DNA of 64,000 nt from Marinicella sediminis (GTDB lineage Bacteria; Pseudomonadota; Gammaproteobacteria; Xanthomonadales; Marinicellaceae), in contig NZ_MVBD01000012.1 of assembly GCF_002000055.1 (NCBI RefSeq), positions 1-64,000 on the forward strand, in the 5' to 3' direction. Below the pieces are notes generated by a model. That model worked only from the letters and a program-made list of their open reading frames with translations, was not told the DNA's origin and did not search any database. Shown here piece after piece: positions 9,680 to 17,346 of this stretch (position 1 is its first letter; the number at the start of each line of letters is the position of its first letter). The position numbers and the translations under genes are program-made.

Positions 9680-10297
9680 TTATTTGAATCCAGTGGCCAC
9701 CGCAAAAACTTCTCTCGATCGTGGGCGCGATGACTTGGGCTTGTAGATCACTACTTTTTTAAATAATTGACGAATGTTTTGCACGTGTTGATCAAAACCT
9801 TCACCCTGAAAAAGTTTGACAACATGAGACCCACCTGGTTTCAATGATTGTTGACAAAACTCCAGAGCCATTTCAGCCAGCAACATACAGCGCGGCTGAT
9901 CCATGGCACTCATGCCACTTAAATTGGGGGCCATATCAGATAAAACAAGGTCTATTTTACGATCGTTCAACAATTCCAGCAGCTGTTCGTAAACCTCGTC
10001 ACTGGTGAAATCCCCCTGGATAAAATGCACCCCTTCAATGGGTTCTATTGGCAACAGATCCAAACCCACGATGAAACGGGTTTCAGGTGACATTTTTTGC
10101 ACCACCTGACACCAGCCACCCGGCGCAGCACCAAGATCCACCACCGCCTCCAAATCGGCAAACAAAGCAAATTTTTCAGCAATCTCTGCCAATTTGTATG
10201 CTGACCTGGCCCGATAGCCTGCGTCTTGTGATTTCTTGACAAATTCATCGTCAAAATGCTCTTTGAGCCATTGGTTTGAACTCTTACTTCTGCCCAT
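9680..10297 (-). CDS. rlmE: 23S rRNA 2'-O-ribose U2552 methyltransferase
   Basis: RlmE (RrmJ/FtsJ) methylates U2552 in the A loop of 23S rRNA during late 50S assembly. The 205-residue product has the basic N-terminus (GRSKSSNQWLKEH), the Rossmann SAM-binding motif VVDLGAAPGGWCQV, the second acidic site LVLSDMAPNLSG, and the catalytic lysine segments VKLFQGEGFD and KSSRPRSREVF. It is the first gene of the minus-strand rlmE-ftsH-folP-glmM run and is divergent from yhbY, another ribosome-associated gene, as in E. coli. Confidence 0.97.
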   Translation of the reverse strand: MGRSKSSNQWLKEHFDDEFVKKSQDAGYRARSAYKLAEIAEKFALFADLEAVVDLGAAPGGWCQVVQKMSPETRFIVGLDLLPIEPIEGVHFIQGDFTSDEVYEQLLELLNDRKIDLVLSDMAPNLSGMSAMDQPRCMLLAEMALEFCQQSLKPGGSHVVKLFQGEGFDQHVQNIRQLFKKVVIYKPKSSRPRSREVFAVATGFK

Positions 10298-10360
10298 AAT
10301 GGTGTCGTGTTGAAAGGTTTACTGATAAAATACCACTTTAAATCAAAAGTGTAACATTGA

Positions 10361-10687
10361 ATGTCTGACAAAGCTGTAAAAAAAGCAAGCAAGGGTCCGT
10401 TGAGTAAAAACGCCCTCAAATTCCTGCGTGGCGTGGCCCACGACACCAAACCAGTGGTCACCATAGCTGACAAAGGCATCACTGAGAACATCCTTAACGA
10501 ACTGGATATCTGTCTGAATCAACATGAATTGGTGAAGATCAAAATGCGTACCGATCGGGATACCCGGAAAACCTATACCGAACAACTCCTTAAAACAACC
10601 AAGGCACATCTGGTTCAGTCCATCGGTCAGACCCTGACTGTGTTCCGCGCCAACCCAAAAAAACCTGTGTTTGAACTACCTAAATAA
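10361..10687 (+). CDS. yhbY: YhbY-type CRM-domain RNA-binding protein
   Basis: The 108-residue product is a single CRM (CRS1-YhbY) domain, an IF3-C-like fold that binds rRNA and is associated with pre-50S particles. The characteristic block LKFLRGVAHDTKPVVTIADKGI and the following LNELDICLNQHELVKIKM are present, followed by a predicted strand with AHLVQSIGQTLTVFR. The usual GxxG motif of the domain is not obvious. The gene is divergent from rlmE across 63 bases, the same arrangement as in E. coli. The next gene begins 8 bases downstream and is probably co-transcribed. Confidence 0.92.
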   Translation: MSDKAVKKASKGPLSKNALKFLRGVAHDTKPVVTIADKGITENILNELDICLNQHELVKIKMRTDRDTRKTYTEQLLKTTKAHLVQSIGQTLTVFRANPKKPVFELPK

Positions 10688-10695
10688 CAACCCAC

Positions 10696-11070
10696 ATGGA
10701 TTTATCAGAAAACCGCACCAACCACCCCAACCTGATCGTGGCTGCCGATGCCGGCAGCTGCACCATAGGACAGGTGATCCACCGCCAATCGATCATCATA
10801 CCGTCACACAACCCAGTGACGCAGGCCACCGTTCACACCGTATCTGAACTGCAACATGATACATTTTTGAATTTATGTGACCACGACCCTGAACTGATCA
10901 TTCTGGCCACCGGCGAATCAATAGTTTTCCCTGAACCCGATATCCTTGAACCACTGGTCAAAAACCACATTGGCCTGGAAGTGCTTGACAACCAGGCAGC
11001 GGCCAGGACATTCAATGTCATATTGGCGGAGTCACGCAGAGTGGTTTGTCTGATGTTGATTGAGCCTTGA
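10696..11070 (+). CDS. Mth938-like (DUF498) domain protein
   Basis: The 124-residue product matches the Mth938/NDUFAF3-like family, a small beta-rich fold whose bacterial members have no settled function. Typical features are the short polar N-terminus, then a central PELIILATGESIVFPEPDIL strand-loop and the VLDNQAAARTFNVILAESRRVV block near the end. It follows yhbY by 8 bases, so it is likely the second gene of that transcript. A near-perfect hairpin with A and T runs lies just downstream at 11100-11127 and should terminate it. Confidence 0.8.
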   Translation: MDLSENRTNHPNLIVAADAGSCTIGQVIHRQSIIIPSHNPVTQATVHTVSELQHDTFLNLCDHDPELIILATGESIVFPEPDILEPLVKNHIGLEVLDNQAAARTFNVILAESRRVVCLMLIEP

Positions 11071-11099
11071 TTCCTTTCACACGCCCAAATGACAGACAA

Positions 11100-11127
11100 A
11101 AAAATACCCTCAATTGAGGGTATTTTT
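11100..11127. terminator. bidirectional intrinsic terminator
   Basis: A perfect inverted repeat, with AAAAATACCCTC on one side and its complement GAGGGTATTTTT on the other around AATT. The A run on the left and T run on the right make it a plausible terminator in both directions, serving the convergent Mth938-like gene (+) and the L36 gene (-). Confidence 0.85.
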
Positions 11128-11148
11128 AATATTCAGTCTACAAGCGGT

Positions 11149-11274
11149 TTATCTTTGACGTGCTTTCAATTTTGGATTTGATTTACAAATCACAAATACT
11201 TTACCACGGCGGCGAACCACTTTGCAGTCTCTCGAACGAGTCTTGGCTGATTTCAAAGATGATAAAACTTTCAT
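11149..11274 (-). CDS. ykgO: type B (zinc-independent) ribosomal protein bL36
   Basis: A 41-residue ORF beginning [11 protein letters not shown] and ending [10 protein letters not shown]. It matches the YkgO/RpmJ2 form of bL36. In zinc-binding L36 four ligands (three Cys, one His) hold a ribbon. Here the first Cys position is Arg and the His position is Leu, leaving only the Cys of RDCKVV and VICK, so the protein cannot form the usual zinc site. Such C-minus paralogues commonly replace the zinc form under zinc starvation, although in some lineages they are the only copy. It is a single gene, with the bidirectional terminator directly downstream. Confidence 0.93.
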   Translation of the reverse strand: MKVLSSLKSAKTRSRDCKVVRRRGKVFVICKSNPKLKARQR

Positions 11275-11366
11275 AATTTACCGCTGGTTTAAAAAGATTG
11301 GAAATTATACCCATCTGCCAGCAAACTGCAAATCATTTTTTGCTTAATCTCGGTTGATCAGCCTGC

Positions 11367-12071
11367 TTAACCCGGGTTTTGCCCATACAGCTGTTCTGCA
11401 CGGTTAAACAACAACCACGAGGTAAAGATGTACTTGTCATTGGATACCGGCATGTTTCCCCGGTGGGTGTGGGTAAAGCCAGCTGGCGCAATGACCATGG
11501 AGCCTTGTTTTGGCTTGGTTTTCAGGTTTTGAAAATAAAACTCTGTCTCGCCCCCTTCCTCAACATCATTCAGATAGAACATCCACAACAAGGTTCGGTG
11601 CAGAGCGTCATTGGCAGGGTCCCTGGGATGTGGATATACTTCAGAATGATAATAAAAATAACCACCTTCATTTTTTCGGTACTTCTGAATATTCACCGAT
11701 CCCAGGCGATACACAGCCTGTATCAAAGAAGCAATGGAATCATTATTTAAGCCTGGAATGTCCACATAAGATAATTGCTCAGGACCATCTGGTGTCTGCA
11801 CCTGCAGCGAAATGGCACCAGCCAATAAAAAAGGATATTTCCTGATATAGGCGATGAGCCCATTGAGCACCGCCTTTTGCAAAGTCTCCATCTCATTTTG
11901 CCAATCCTGTTCACCACTGATGGTGATGTCAGTACTGTTCTTTTTAATGGGGTCAACGCCATGGCCGGTTACCCCAGGCCTTTGAGATTTGCTTTGTTCA
12001 AATTTCTGTATACAGTGTTGACAGAATTCAGGGCTCAAAACCCCGTCTGCCACCTCAATAAAGTGCGTCAA
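11367..12071 (-). CDS. 2-oxoglutarate/Fe(II)-dependent oxygenase
   Basis: The 234-residue product is a prolyl-4-hydroxylase-like double-stranded beta-helix oxygenase. The iron ligands are probably H142 and E144 in YYHSEVY and a His of the THTHRG motif (201/203). A basic residue about ten positions later (NDKYIFTSW) would bind 2-oxoglutarate. Most relatives have HxD; here it is HSE, a variation seen in some members. The reading frame has no ATG: a TTG at 12071 is preceded by GGGAG at a 6-base spacing and gives MTHFIEVADGV. The substrate cannot be predicted. The gene stands between the L36 and GGDEF genes with no functional link. Confidence 0.85.
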   Translation of the reverse strand: MTHFIEVADGVLSPEFCQHCIQKFEQSKSQRPGVTGHGVDPIKKNSTDITISGEQDWQNEMETLQKAVLNGLIAYIRKYPFLLAGAISLQVQTPDGPEQLSYVDIPGLNNDSIASLIQAVYRLGSVNIQKYRKNEGGYFYYHSEVYPHPRDPANDALHRTLLWMFYLNDVEEGGETEFYFQNLKTKPKQGSMVIAPAGFTHTHRGNMPVSNDKYIFTSWLLFNRAEQLYGQNPG

Positions 12072-12144
12072 TTCATGCTCCCGCTTCAGATAAAGCCAAT
12101 CATTCTAAAGCTTTGTCAGCAGAATTGAAACATTCCTGAAAGGC

Positions 12145-13038
12145 TTAACCAACCGCCTGGATTGGTTCCGGTAAAGCAAAAACCTGATTTTTACCGTTGC
12201 TTTTAGCCCGGTACAATGACCGATCAGCTCTTTTGACCGCATTCATCAAATCTTCACCGGGCAGCAATTGTGCGACTCCAAGACTCACGGTCAATGGGGA
12301 TCCGTCATGACTCCTGGGCAAGTTAATTGACAATACCTGCTTGCGAATGCGTTCTGCAAATGCTTTGGCGCCAACCATGTCACTGCCCAATAACCCCACA
12401 GCAAATTCTTCCCCACCCCAACGACCGATGATCTGACTGGCGTTGGTTAATTCTTTGAATTTTTGTCCAAGCGAGTGCAGCAACTCATCACCAGCCAGAT
12501 GTCCCATGGTGTCATTGTATTCCTTGAAATCATCCAGATCGGCAATCACAAAAGACAAACTCAGGTGTTCTTTTCGGGCTTTTTCTTCCAACTCAGCAAA
12601 AATTTTTATCAGTCCTCTGCGGTTATACAGGCCGGTTAAATCGTCGGTAATCACCAACTCTTCCAACCTGGAATTCATTGAGCTGAATTCCACAATCCAG
12701 TTTTTCACCCCTATGATGATCAGGGTAAAAGCCACCATCTGGGTCAATTTCTCTCCGAGTGCTGTATACAATTCACCATGAAAATGGAGTTGGTCCAGAC
12801 CATCAATCAACATCGCGACGAAAGCCAGAAAGAATCCAACATTGATGTAATGATAGAATCTTCTGCCCTTTAAATCATCAATGGACAGAAACAGGATGGC
12901 CGCCATGGCGGCAAAAAAGAATTCGGCAATGATGTTAAAAACCCGGACGTTTTCAAAACGCTCCAGAAACAGGAAGTCATATCCGGCAAACACCAGCACA
13001 ACTGCAATCAATAACATCAATTTTTTCAGATTAATCAT
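12145..13038 (-). CDS. membrane GGDEF diguanylate cyclase
   Basis: The C-terminal half is a complete GGDEF domain with the signature RWGGEEF and the upstream DLTGLYNRRG and ADLDDFKEYND segments, so it should make cyclic di-GMP from GTP. The N-terminal 120 residues hold four hydrophobic segments, a membrane sensor of unknown ligand. No EAL domain follows. An allosteric I-site RxxD is not evident upstream of GGEEF. The open frame extends to a TTG at 13047, but the ATG at 13038 (MINLKKLML) is the more natural start; neither has a clear ribosome site. A TTGTGA/TATAAT promoter lies about 100 bases upstream. Confidence 0.9.
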   Translation of the reverse strand: MINLKKLMLLIAVVLVFAGYDFLFLERFENVRVFNIIAEFFFAAMAAILFLSIDDLKGRRFYHYINVGFFLAFVAMLIDGLDQLHFHGELYTALGEKLTQMVAFTLIIIGVKNWIVEFSSMNSRLEELVITDDLTGLYNRRGLIKIFAELEEKARKEHLSLSFVIADLDDFKEYNDTMGHLAGDELLHSLGQKFKELTNASQIIGRWGGEEFAVGLLGSDMVGAKAFAERIRKQVLSINLPRSHDGSPLTVSLGVAQLLPGEDLMNAVKRADRSLYRAKSNGKNQVFALPEPIQAVG

Positions 13039-13114
13039 AATCAGCAACCGGAGGCCCTCAGATTCTCATGAGATCAACCGGTCAGTTCCACACACTCAAT
13101 TAACTGCCTGAATG

Positions 13115-13143
13115 ATTATATGCTGATTTGAGGGACATCACAA
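13115..13143 (-). promoter_or_regulatory. sigma-70 promoter of the GGDEF gene
   Basis: Read on the minus strand: -35 TTGTGA (13143-13138), a 17-base spacer and a perfect -10 TATAAT (13120-13115). Predicted transcription start near 13108, leaving a leader of about 70 bases before the ATG at 13038. Confidence 0.7.
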
Positions 13144-13146
13144 CGC

Positions 13147-13174
13147 AAAAAAAACCAGGGTAACATTAACCCTG
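13147..13174 (-). terminator. second tandem intrinsic terminator on the minus strand
   Basis: On the minus strand CAGGGT, a 7-base loop and ACCCTG form a 6-bp stem followed by G and eight T. It lies 36 bases beyond another intrinsic terminator and just before the GGDEF promoter, so it would catch read-through of the candidate small RNA. Confidence 0.8.
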
Positions 13175-13209
13175 TTGTCCTGAAGCCAGTTACTGAAGAA
13201 ATTCGGGAT

Positions 13210-13238
13210 AAAAAAAAGGCGTCAAAAACTGACGCCTT
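13210..13238 (-). terminator. intrinsic terminator of the candidate small RNA
   Basis: On the minus strand AAGGCGTCA pairs perfectly with TGACGCCTT around a 5-base loop (9-bp stem), followed by a run of eight T including the last two stem bases. No ORF ends upstream of it on this strand, so it must end a non-coding transcript. Confidence 0.88.
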
Positions 13239-13485
13239 AAGTATAACGCTGAGGAAGAGGGAGGAAAACCTCAGCTGTTTTTGTATGTGAAGATCACATA
13301 CTTGAAATCTTGCGATTTCAGGGGAACAATGAAAAATTCCTAATTACCATTTTACTTAAGAAAGATGAATATTATGTGAATAACATGCTTCTTATAACCC
13401 CTTAGATAAGGGACAAAACAAAAAGTTCAAATTATTCAGATTTATTCAAAATTAAGTAAAACAAGTGTTTGAATCAATCAATGGC
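13210..13485 (-). ncRNA. candidate small regulatory RNA, divergent from the LysR gene
   Basis: The gap between the GGDEF and LysR genes has no convincing ORF but has the layout of a small RNA gene on the minus strand: a promoter at 13491-13518, then, in transcript order, hairpins with stems CCCTT/AAGGG, TGAAATC/GATTTCA (13320-13303), GTATGTGA/TCACATAC (13301-13283) and GCTGAGG/CCTCAGC (13275-13248), and an intrinsic terminator. The 14-base loop of the fourth hairpin is pure pyrimidine, UUUUCCUCCCUCUU, complementary to Shine-Dalgarno sequences. Expected length is about 275 nt from the upstream promoter, shorter if an internal promoter (TTGAAC, 16 bases, TATCTA) is used. Its position beside a GcvA-like regulator recalls gcvA-gcvB of enterics, but I see no sequence homology to GcvB. 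Confidence 0.62.
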
Positions 13486-13490
13486 TGCCT

Positions 13491-13518
13491 ATTTTACTGA
13501 GCAAAGAAGATTTGACAA
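13491..13518 (-). promoter_or_regulatory. promoter for the candidate small RNA
   Basis: Read on the minus strand: -35 TTGTCA (13518-13513), a 16-base spacer and -10 TAAAAT (13496-13491). The start would fall near 13485. It lies 60 to 85 bases from the divergent LysR start codon, the usual place for LysR-type control. Confidence 0.6.
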
Positions 13519-13577
13519 GCTAATTGTTTTTGTCGTTCGGATAAATTAAACTTATGCGAAATACCTCAGGACAACAA

Positions 13578-14525
13578 ATGGCCACCAAATACCGTAACAT
13601 CCCACCACTCCGGGCAATCAAAGCATTTGAGGCTTCAGCCAGGCTATTGAGCTTCACCAAAGCGGCTGCAGAACTTCATGTAACCCAGGCCGCCATCAGC
13701 CATCAAATCAAAAACCTGGAGTCCATCACTGGGGTACAATTATTTGAACGCTTTAACCGGTCATTGAAGCTCACTTTTGAAGGCCGGCTGTATTTGATCT
13801 CCATCCGCAACGCCCTGGAAAGCATTGAAAAAGCCACCCGACAGCTGAAAAACAGAGACACGTCCGGCACCCTGAACATTTCAGTACTGCCTTCTTTTGC
13901 CACCAAATGGCTGTCCAAACGAATATGGCGCTTCCAACAACAGTACAAAGAATTAGACGTCAGGATTTCTGCTTTTGAATGGCTGACCGATTTCAAAAAA
14001 GATGATTGTGACATCGCCATTCGGTATGCATCCGACCCCAGTTACCCTGGTCTGACGGCCGAGTTATTACTGGAAGAAGAGGTTTTTCCAGTGTGTTCAA
14101 AACAATTGTATGAAGCCTATGAAGGCCAGTTGACACCAGACAAACTGATCCATGCCAACCTCTGCCATGAAGATTTTACCACCGAAGACTGGCACGATTG
14201 GTTTGATGCCGCGGGCATTCAGGCCAAGCCTCAACTTCGGGGAACCCGCTTCAGTCACATGGTAACCATGTTGGAATCAGTGGAAAACAATCAAGGTTTT
14301 GCGCTGGGCAGAACCCCTCTGGTTCAGGACGACATCAACCGGGGTTTATTGGTGGCCCCATTTGACATCTCCATCAAAGGTAAAATGTCATATTACCTGG
14401 TTTATCCCAGCGAGACTGAAGGTGATCAGAAATTACAAATCATCAGACAATGGCTATTTGCCGAAGCCGAACAATTCAAAAATAACAGTCCTCAATGCCA
14501 ATCCTCAGGCTCAGAGCTGAGGTAA
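13578..14525 (+). CDS. LysR-family transcriptional regulator, GcvA-like
   Basis: The N-terminal helix-turn-helix (IPPLRAIKAFEASARLLSFTKAAAELHVTQAAISHQIKNLE, given here as a region over residues 8-48) and the following LFERFNRSLKLTFEG place it in the GcvA-like group of LysR regulators. The rest is a two-lobed effector-binding domain. The frame is open from an ATG at 13554, but the ATG at 13578 has AGGA six bases upstream and gives MATKYRNIPPLR, the usual N-terminus of the group, so I use it (315 residues). The divergent neighbour is a candidate small RNA and not a protein gene. The 3' end overlaps the convergent obgE 3' end by 34 bases. Confidence 0.92.
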   Translation: MATKYRNIPPLRAIKAFEASARLLSFTKAAAELHVTQAAISHQIKNLESITGVQLFERFNRSLKLTFEGRLYLISIRNALESIEKATRQLKNRDTSGTLNISVLPSFATKWLSKRIWRFQQQYKELDVRISAFEWLTDFKKDDCDIAIRYASDPSYPGLTAELLLEEEVFPVCSKQLYEAYEGQLTPDKLIHANLCHEDFTTEDWHDWFDAAGIQAKPQLRGTRFSHMVTMLESVENNQGFALGRTPLVQDDINRGLLVAPFDISIKGKMSYYLVYPSETEGDQKLQIIRQWLFAEAEQFKNNSPQCQSSGSELR

Positions 14526-15517
14526 TTAGCAATGTCTTTGATGAGTGCCTGCAAGCCGCTTTTGTTGATTGAAGATATCAGGTAGACCGGTCCGTCCCAG
14601 CCCATTTCAGCCGCATAATCTTTAGCCAGGGCACGTGCTTCATCGGGGGTCGTCACATCCGCCTTGGTAAACACCAGCCAACGCGTTTTTTCCTGCAGCT
14701 GATCACTGAATTTTACCAGTTCTTCTGACAATTGATGAAATTGCTCAACCGGACTGCTCATGCCTTCATAAGCTGGCAGCTCGATCATGTGCAATAACAA
14801 ACCTGTGCGTTGCAGATGTTTCAGAAACTGAATACCCAAACCAGCACCTTCGGCAGCTCCTTCGATGATGCCAGGAATGTCAGCCACCACAAAACTGGTC
14901 TCCGCATCAATCGGCACCACACCCAACGCCGGATACAACGTGGTGAATGGATAATCTGCTATCTTAGGACGGGCTTTAGAAATGGCATTGACAAATGTTG
15001 ATTTGCCGGCATTAGGAAAACCCAGCAAGCCGACATCTGCCAACACTTTCAATTCCAGTTTAATTTCTCTGAGCTGGCCTTGCTCACCCTGAGTAAACTG
15101 TCTTGGCGCGCGGTTGACCGAACTTTTAAAATGCATGTTGCCCAAACCGCCCTTTCCACCTTCTGCGATCACCAATTGTTGTCCATGTGTGGTGATGTCT
15201 CCCAATTTAAGATCAGTTTCCAGATCGTATACTTCAGTGCCTGTGGGCACTTTAATGATCAGGTCATCACCACCTTTGCCGTACATTTGCCGGCCTTTAC
15301 CGGATTCGCCGTTCTGAGCATCAAAACGACGCTTGTGCCTGAAATCAACCAACGTATTGAGGCCTTGATCACCTTGCAGGATAACGTGACCGCCAAAACC
15401 ACCATCACCACCATCCGGCCCACCATAGGCAACATACTTTTCCCGGCGAAAACTGGCCGAACCACTGCCACCGTTACCTGCCTTTACTGTGATCTTGACT
15501 TCATCTACAAATTTCAT
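14492..15517 (-). CDS. obgE: Obg-family ribosome-assembly GTPase
   Basis: ObgE is an essential GTPase acting in 50S assembly and the stringent response. The 341-residue product has the glycine-rich Obg domain (residues 1-158, with repeated GG motifs such as GGDGGFGGH), then the G domain with G1 GFPNAGKST, G2 around DYPFTTL, G3 DIPG and G4 FTKAD. The variable C-terminal extension of E. coli ObgE is short here, ending SSEPEDWH. It follows rplU and rpmA in the conserved order, but a strong terminator separates it from rpmA, so its level may be set by read-through or by a promoter of its own in the 79 bases upstream. Confidence 0.97.
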   Translation of the reverse strand: MKFVDEVKITVKAGNGGSGSASFRREKYVAYGGPDGGDGGFGGHVILQGDQGLNTLVDFRHKRRFDAQNGESGKGRQMYGKGGDDLIIKVPTGTEVYDLETDLKLGDITTHGQQLVIAEGGKGGLGNMHFKSSVNRAPRQFTQGEQGQLREIKLELKVLADVGLLGFPNAGKSTFVNAISKARPKIADYPFTTLYPALGVVPIDAETSFVVADIPGIIEGAAEGAGLGIQFLKHLQRTGLLLHMIELPAYEGMSSPVEQFHQLSEELVKFSDQLQEKTRWLVFTKADVTTPDEARALAKDYAAEMGWDGPVYLISSINKSGLQALIKDIANYLSSEPEDWH

Positions 15518-15540
15518 GATTCAAATGATAATGGATGTGT

Positions 15541-15572
15541 ATAAAAAAAGCCCACTATAAAAGTGAGCTTTT
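15541..15572 (-). terminator. intrinsic terminator between rpmA and obgE
   Basis: On the minus strand AAAGCTCACT and AGTGGGCTTT pair around a 5-base loop (10 bp with one G-U), followed by a T run. It should end most rplU-rpmA transcripts before obgE. Confidence 0.85.
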
Positions 15573-15595
15573 AGGAATACTTAGCTGGTAACAGC

Positions 15596-15856
15596 TTAGC
15601 TTTGTGCTTCGATGGTTACGTACTGACGGTATTTCTTGCCTTTCTTGACAAATTTAACCACACCATCTTTGAGGGCGAACAATGTGTGATCTTTACCCAT
15701 GCCAACATTGTCACCGGCATGAAATTTGGTGCCACGCTGACGAACCAGGATGTTGCCTGCAATGGCAGCCTGGCCACCGTACATTTTGACACCCAAATAC
15801 TTAGGATTCGAATCGCGACCGTTGTTAGTACTACCTGCTGCTTTCTTATGTGCCAT
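15596..15856 (-). CDS. rpmA: 50S ribosomal protein bL27
   Basis: The 86-residue product is a complete bL27: it begins [16 protein letters not shown], continues with [25 protein letters not shown] and [18 protein letters not shown], and ends in the usual basic tail. The N-terminal tail reaches the peptidyl-transferase centre. There is no Firmicutes-type cleavable extension. It follows rplU by 13 bases and precedes a strong terminator. Confidence 0.98.
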   Translation of the reverse strand: MAHKKAAGSTNNGRDSNPKYLGVKMYGGQAAIAGNILVRQRGTKFHAGDNVGMGKDHTLFALKDGVVKFVKKGKKYRQYVTIEAQS

Positions 15857-15869
15857 GACGTTTTACCTC

Positions 15870-16178
15870 TTATCCAATTTTAGTGATTTTCAACTCAGTG
15901 AAATTCTGACGGTGACCCATTTGTTTCATGTGGTGCTTACGTCGTTTAAATTTGATGATTCTGACTTTCTTGTGGCGGCCATTGGACAACACTTCTGCAG
16001 AAACGGTTTTACCTTCCAGCACTGGTTTGCCGATTTCAATGTTTTCTCCGTCAGAAAGCATCAAAACCTGATCCAATTCAATTTTATCACCGGCTTCTAC
16101 TTTGAGCGACTCAACTTTGATCACGTCGCCTTCTTTGATTCTGTACTGCTTGCCACCTGTAGCTACAACTGCGTGCAT
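15870..16178 (-). CDS. rplU: 50S ribosomal protein bL21
   Basis: The 102-residue product has the bL21 hallmarks: the N-terminal [18 protein letters not shown], central [17 protein letters not shown] and the C-terminal [23 protein letters not shown] that binds 23S rRNA. It is the first gene of the rplU-rpmA unit and has a strong promoter 40 to 68 bases upstream. The start is preceded by GGAG at normal distance. Confidence 0.98.
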   Translation of the reverse strand: MHAVVATGGKQYRIKEGDVIKVESLKVEAGDKIELDQVLMLSDGENIEIGKPVLEGKTVSAEVLSNGRHKKVRIIKFKRRKHHMKQMGHRQNFTELKITKIG

Positions 16179-16217
16179 GAAACTACTCCAATTCGGTTGT
16201 TCTTAAAAAGAGCGGGG

Positions 16218-16246
16218 ATTTTACTGAAATAATAGCGACCGGTCAA
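16218..16246 (-). promoter_or_regulatory. sigma-70 promoter of rplU-rpmA
   Basis: Minus strand: -35 TTGACC (16246-16241), a 17-base spacer, -10 TAAAAT (16223-16218), then a C-rich discriminator (CCCCGC) typical of growth-rate-controlled ribosomal promoters. Confidence 0.75.
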
Positions 16247-16322
16247 CCTTAATTTACAGAGTTTTCAACGACCGCATGACCAGTCGTTCAGCCTGGCGGA
16301 TTATTTGTTCTTGAAATCCTGG

Positions 16323-17096
16323 TCAGGCATTACTTCCTGAGCTGCTCAGGATCACTATCAACAAGATGATCAGACCCACCAAAATGGTCAGCCACCACAG
16401 GTTATTACGCAGAAAACCTTGCCGGCCATTGTCACCATCACCCGACTCGTCTTTACTTTGAGTCATTGACTCACTGAGCAGTACGTTGCGGGGATGTGAA
16501 GGGCTGAATTTTGAAAAACCTGATGTCCCAGGCAATTCGATCCGGTATTTGTAATCTCCATTGGCAATGATGTCACCATTGGACAGTTTAGCCTGAGCGA
16601 TGGGCATTCCGTTGAGCCTGGCTGTGTGTTTGTTATCCACAAAGTGTAATTCATGCTTCTGCCTGAAAACATGCCAGCCATCCTGGTGGTGGAAATCATC
16701 GATAATGAATTGGCCCATACTGCCAGCTGTGAAACTGCGTATGCCATATACTGATGACACATTTTTGTTTTCCTGGACGGTGACATTGGTGTGGTTCAAG
16801 GCAGAATCCCTGGGTATGTACTGATCATCCAACAAGCGGAAATTCAACTCATCCACACTGATCAGATCACCCGTGTCAAGCAGGCATCGTTCTTTGACTT
16901 CAAAACCATTGACCCGGACCGATTGGTCAAATACTTCCAGCACACAACCATAACTTTTCTCCGTGATAGAAAAATGCCGCCCCCAAATTTTGGGGTGATT
17001 GATTTGTACATCACAATCAAAATCATTCCCTACCAACAACACGTGGTTGTCTGGAAACTGGAAAGATTTTTTTGTGTTTTCAATGACTAAATACAT
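16323..17096 (-). CDS. FHA-domain membrane protein
   Basis: Residues 18-70 form a forkhead-associated domain, seen from LLVGNDFDCDVQINHPKI followed by WGRHFSI, which normally binds phosphothreonine peptides. A second region (about 115-195), with LNGMPIAQAKLSNGDIIANGDY, looks like a degenerate second FHA-like fold. A single hydrophobic segment near residues 232-252 (NLWWLTILVGLIILLIVIL) anchors the C-terminus, so the FHA part faces the cytoplasm. The gene stands alone between rplU and the glycan genes, with its own promoter. No kinase, phosphatase or type VI secretion gene is near, so the partner is unknown. Confidence 0.8.
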   Translation of the reverse strand: MYLVIENTKKSFQFPDNHVLLVGNDFDCDVQINHPKIWGRHFSITEKSYGCVLEVFDQSVRVNGFEVKERCLLDTGDLISVDELNFRLLDDQYIPRDSALNHTNVTVQENKNVSSVYGIRSFTAGSMGQFIIDDFHHQDGWHVFRQKHELHFVDNKHTARLNGMPIAQAKLSNGDIIANGDYKYRIELPGTSGFSKFSPSHPRNVLLSESMTQSKDESGDGDNGRQGFLRNNLWWLTILVGLIILLIVILSSSGSNA

Positions 17097-17120
17097 TTAA
17101 TTAGGCCGGAATGTCAAAAG

Positions 17121-17150
17121 ATTTTAGCCTTTATGAGCTGCCGAATTCAA
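17121..17150 (-). promoter_or_regulatory. probable promoter of the FHA gene
   Basis: Minus strand: -35 TTGAAT (17150-17145), an 18-base spacer and -10 TAAAAT (17126-17121). The start would fall about 20 bases before the ATG at 17096. Confidence 0.5.
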
Positions 17151-17346
17151 CGGTAAGTCACAATTTAATGAAGCATATCACAGTTTTTATTCTGCAATTG
17201 TTGAATCATGCAATTGCTTATTGACCCGAAAATGATCCTCCCGGGTGACTGAGACGATGGAAGAATTGGCCGGATGGTTTTTTTTCATTGGCAAAATCGA
17301 TTACAATGCGGATCACTGATAACGATAAAAAATGGAGAGGGTCACT

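Noticed and set aside
10334-10351. CACTTT/AAAGTG inverted repeat between rlmE and yhbY
   Set aside because: Only six base pairs in an AT-rich gap between two ribosome-related genes; too weak to call an operator.
16224-16246. GACCGGTC palindrome at the rplU promoter, like the alkB operator
   Set aside because: Only 8 bases are symmetrical and they follow from the -35 TTGACC; there is no reason to expect TetR control of a ribosomal protein.
17190-17212. Direct repeat TGCAATTG, twice at a 16-base interval, upstream of the glycan gene
   Set aside because: Eight bases in AT-rich intergenic DNA can occur by chance and there is no third copy.
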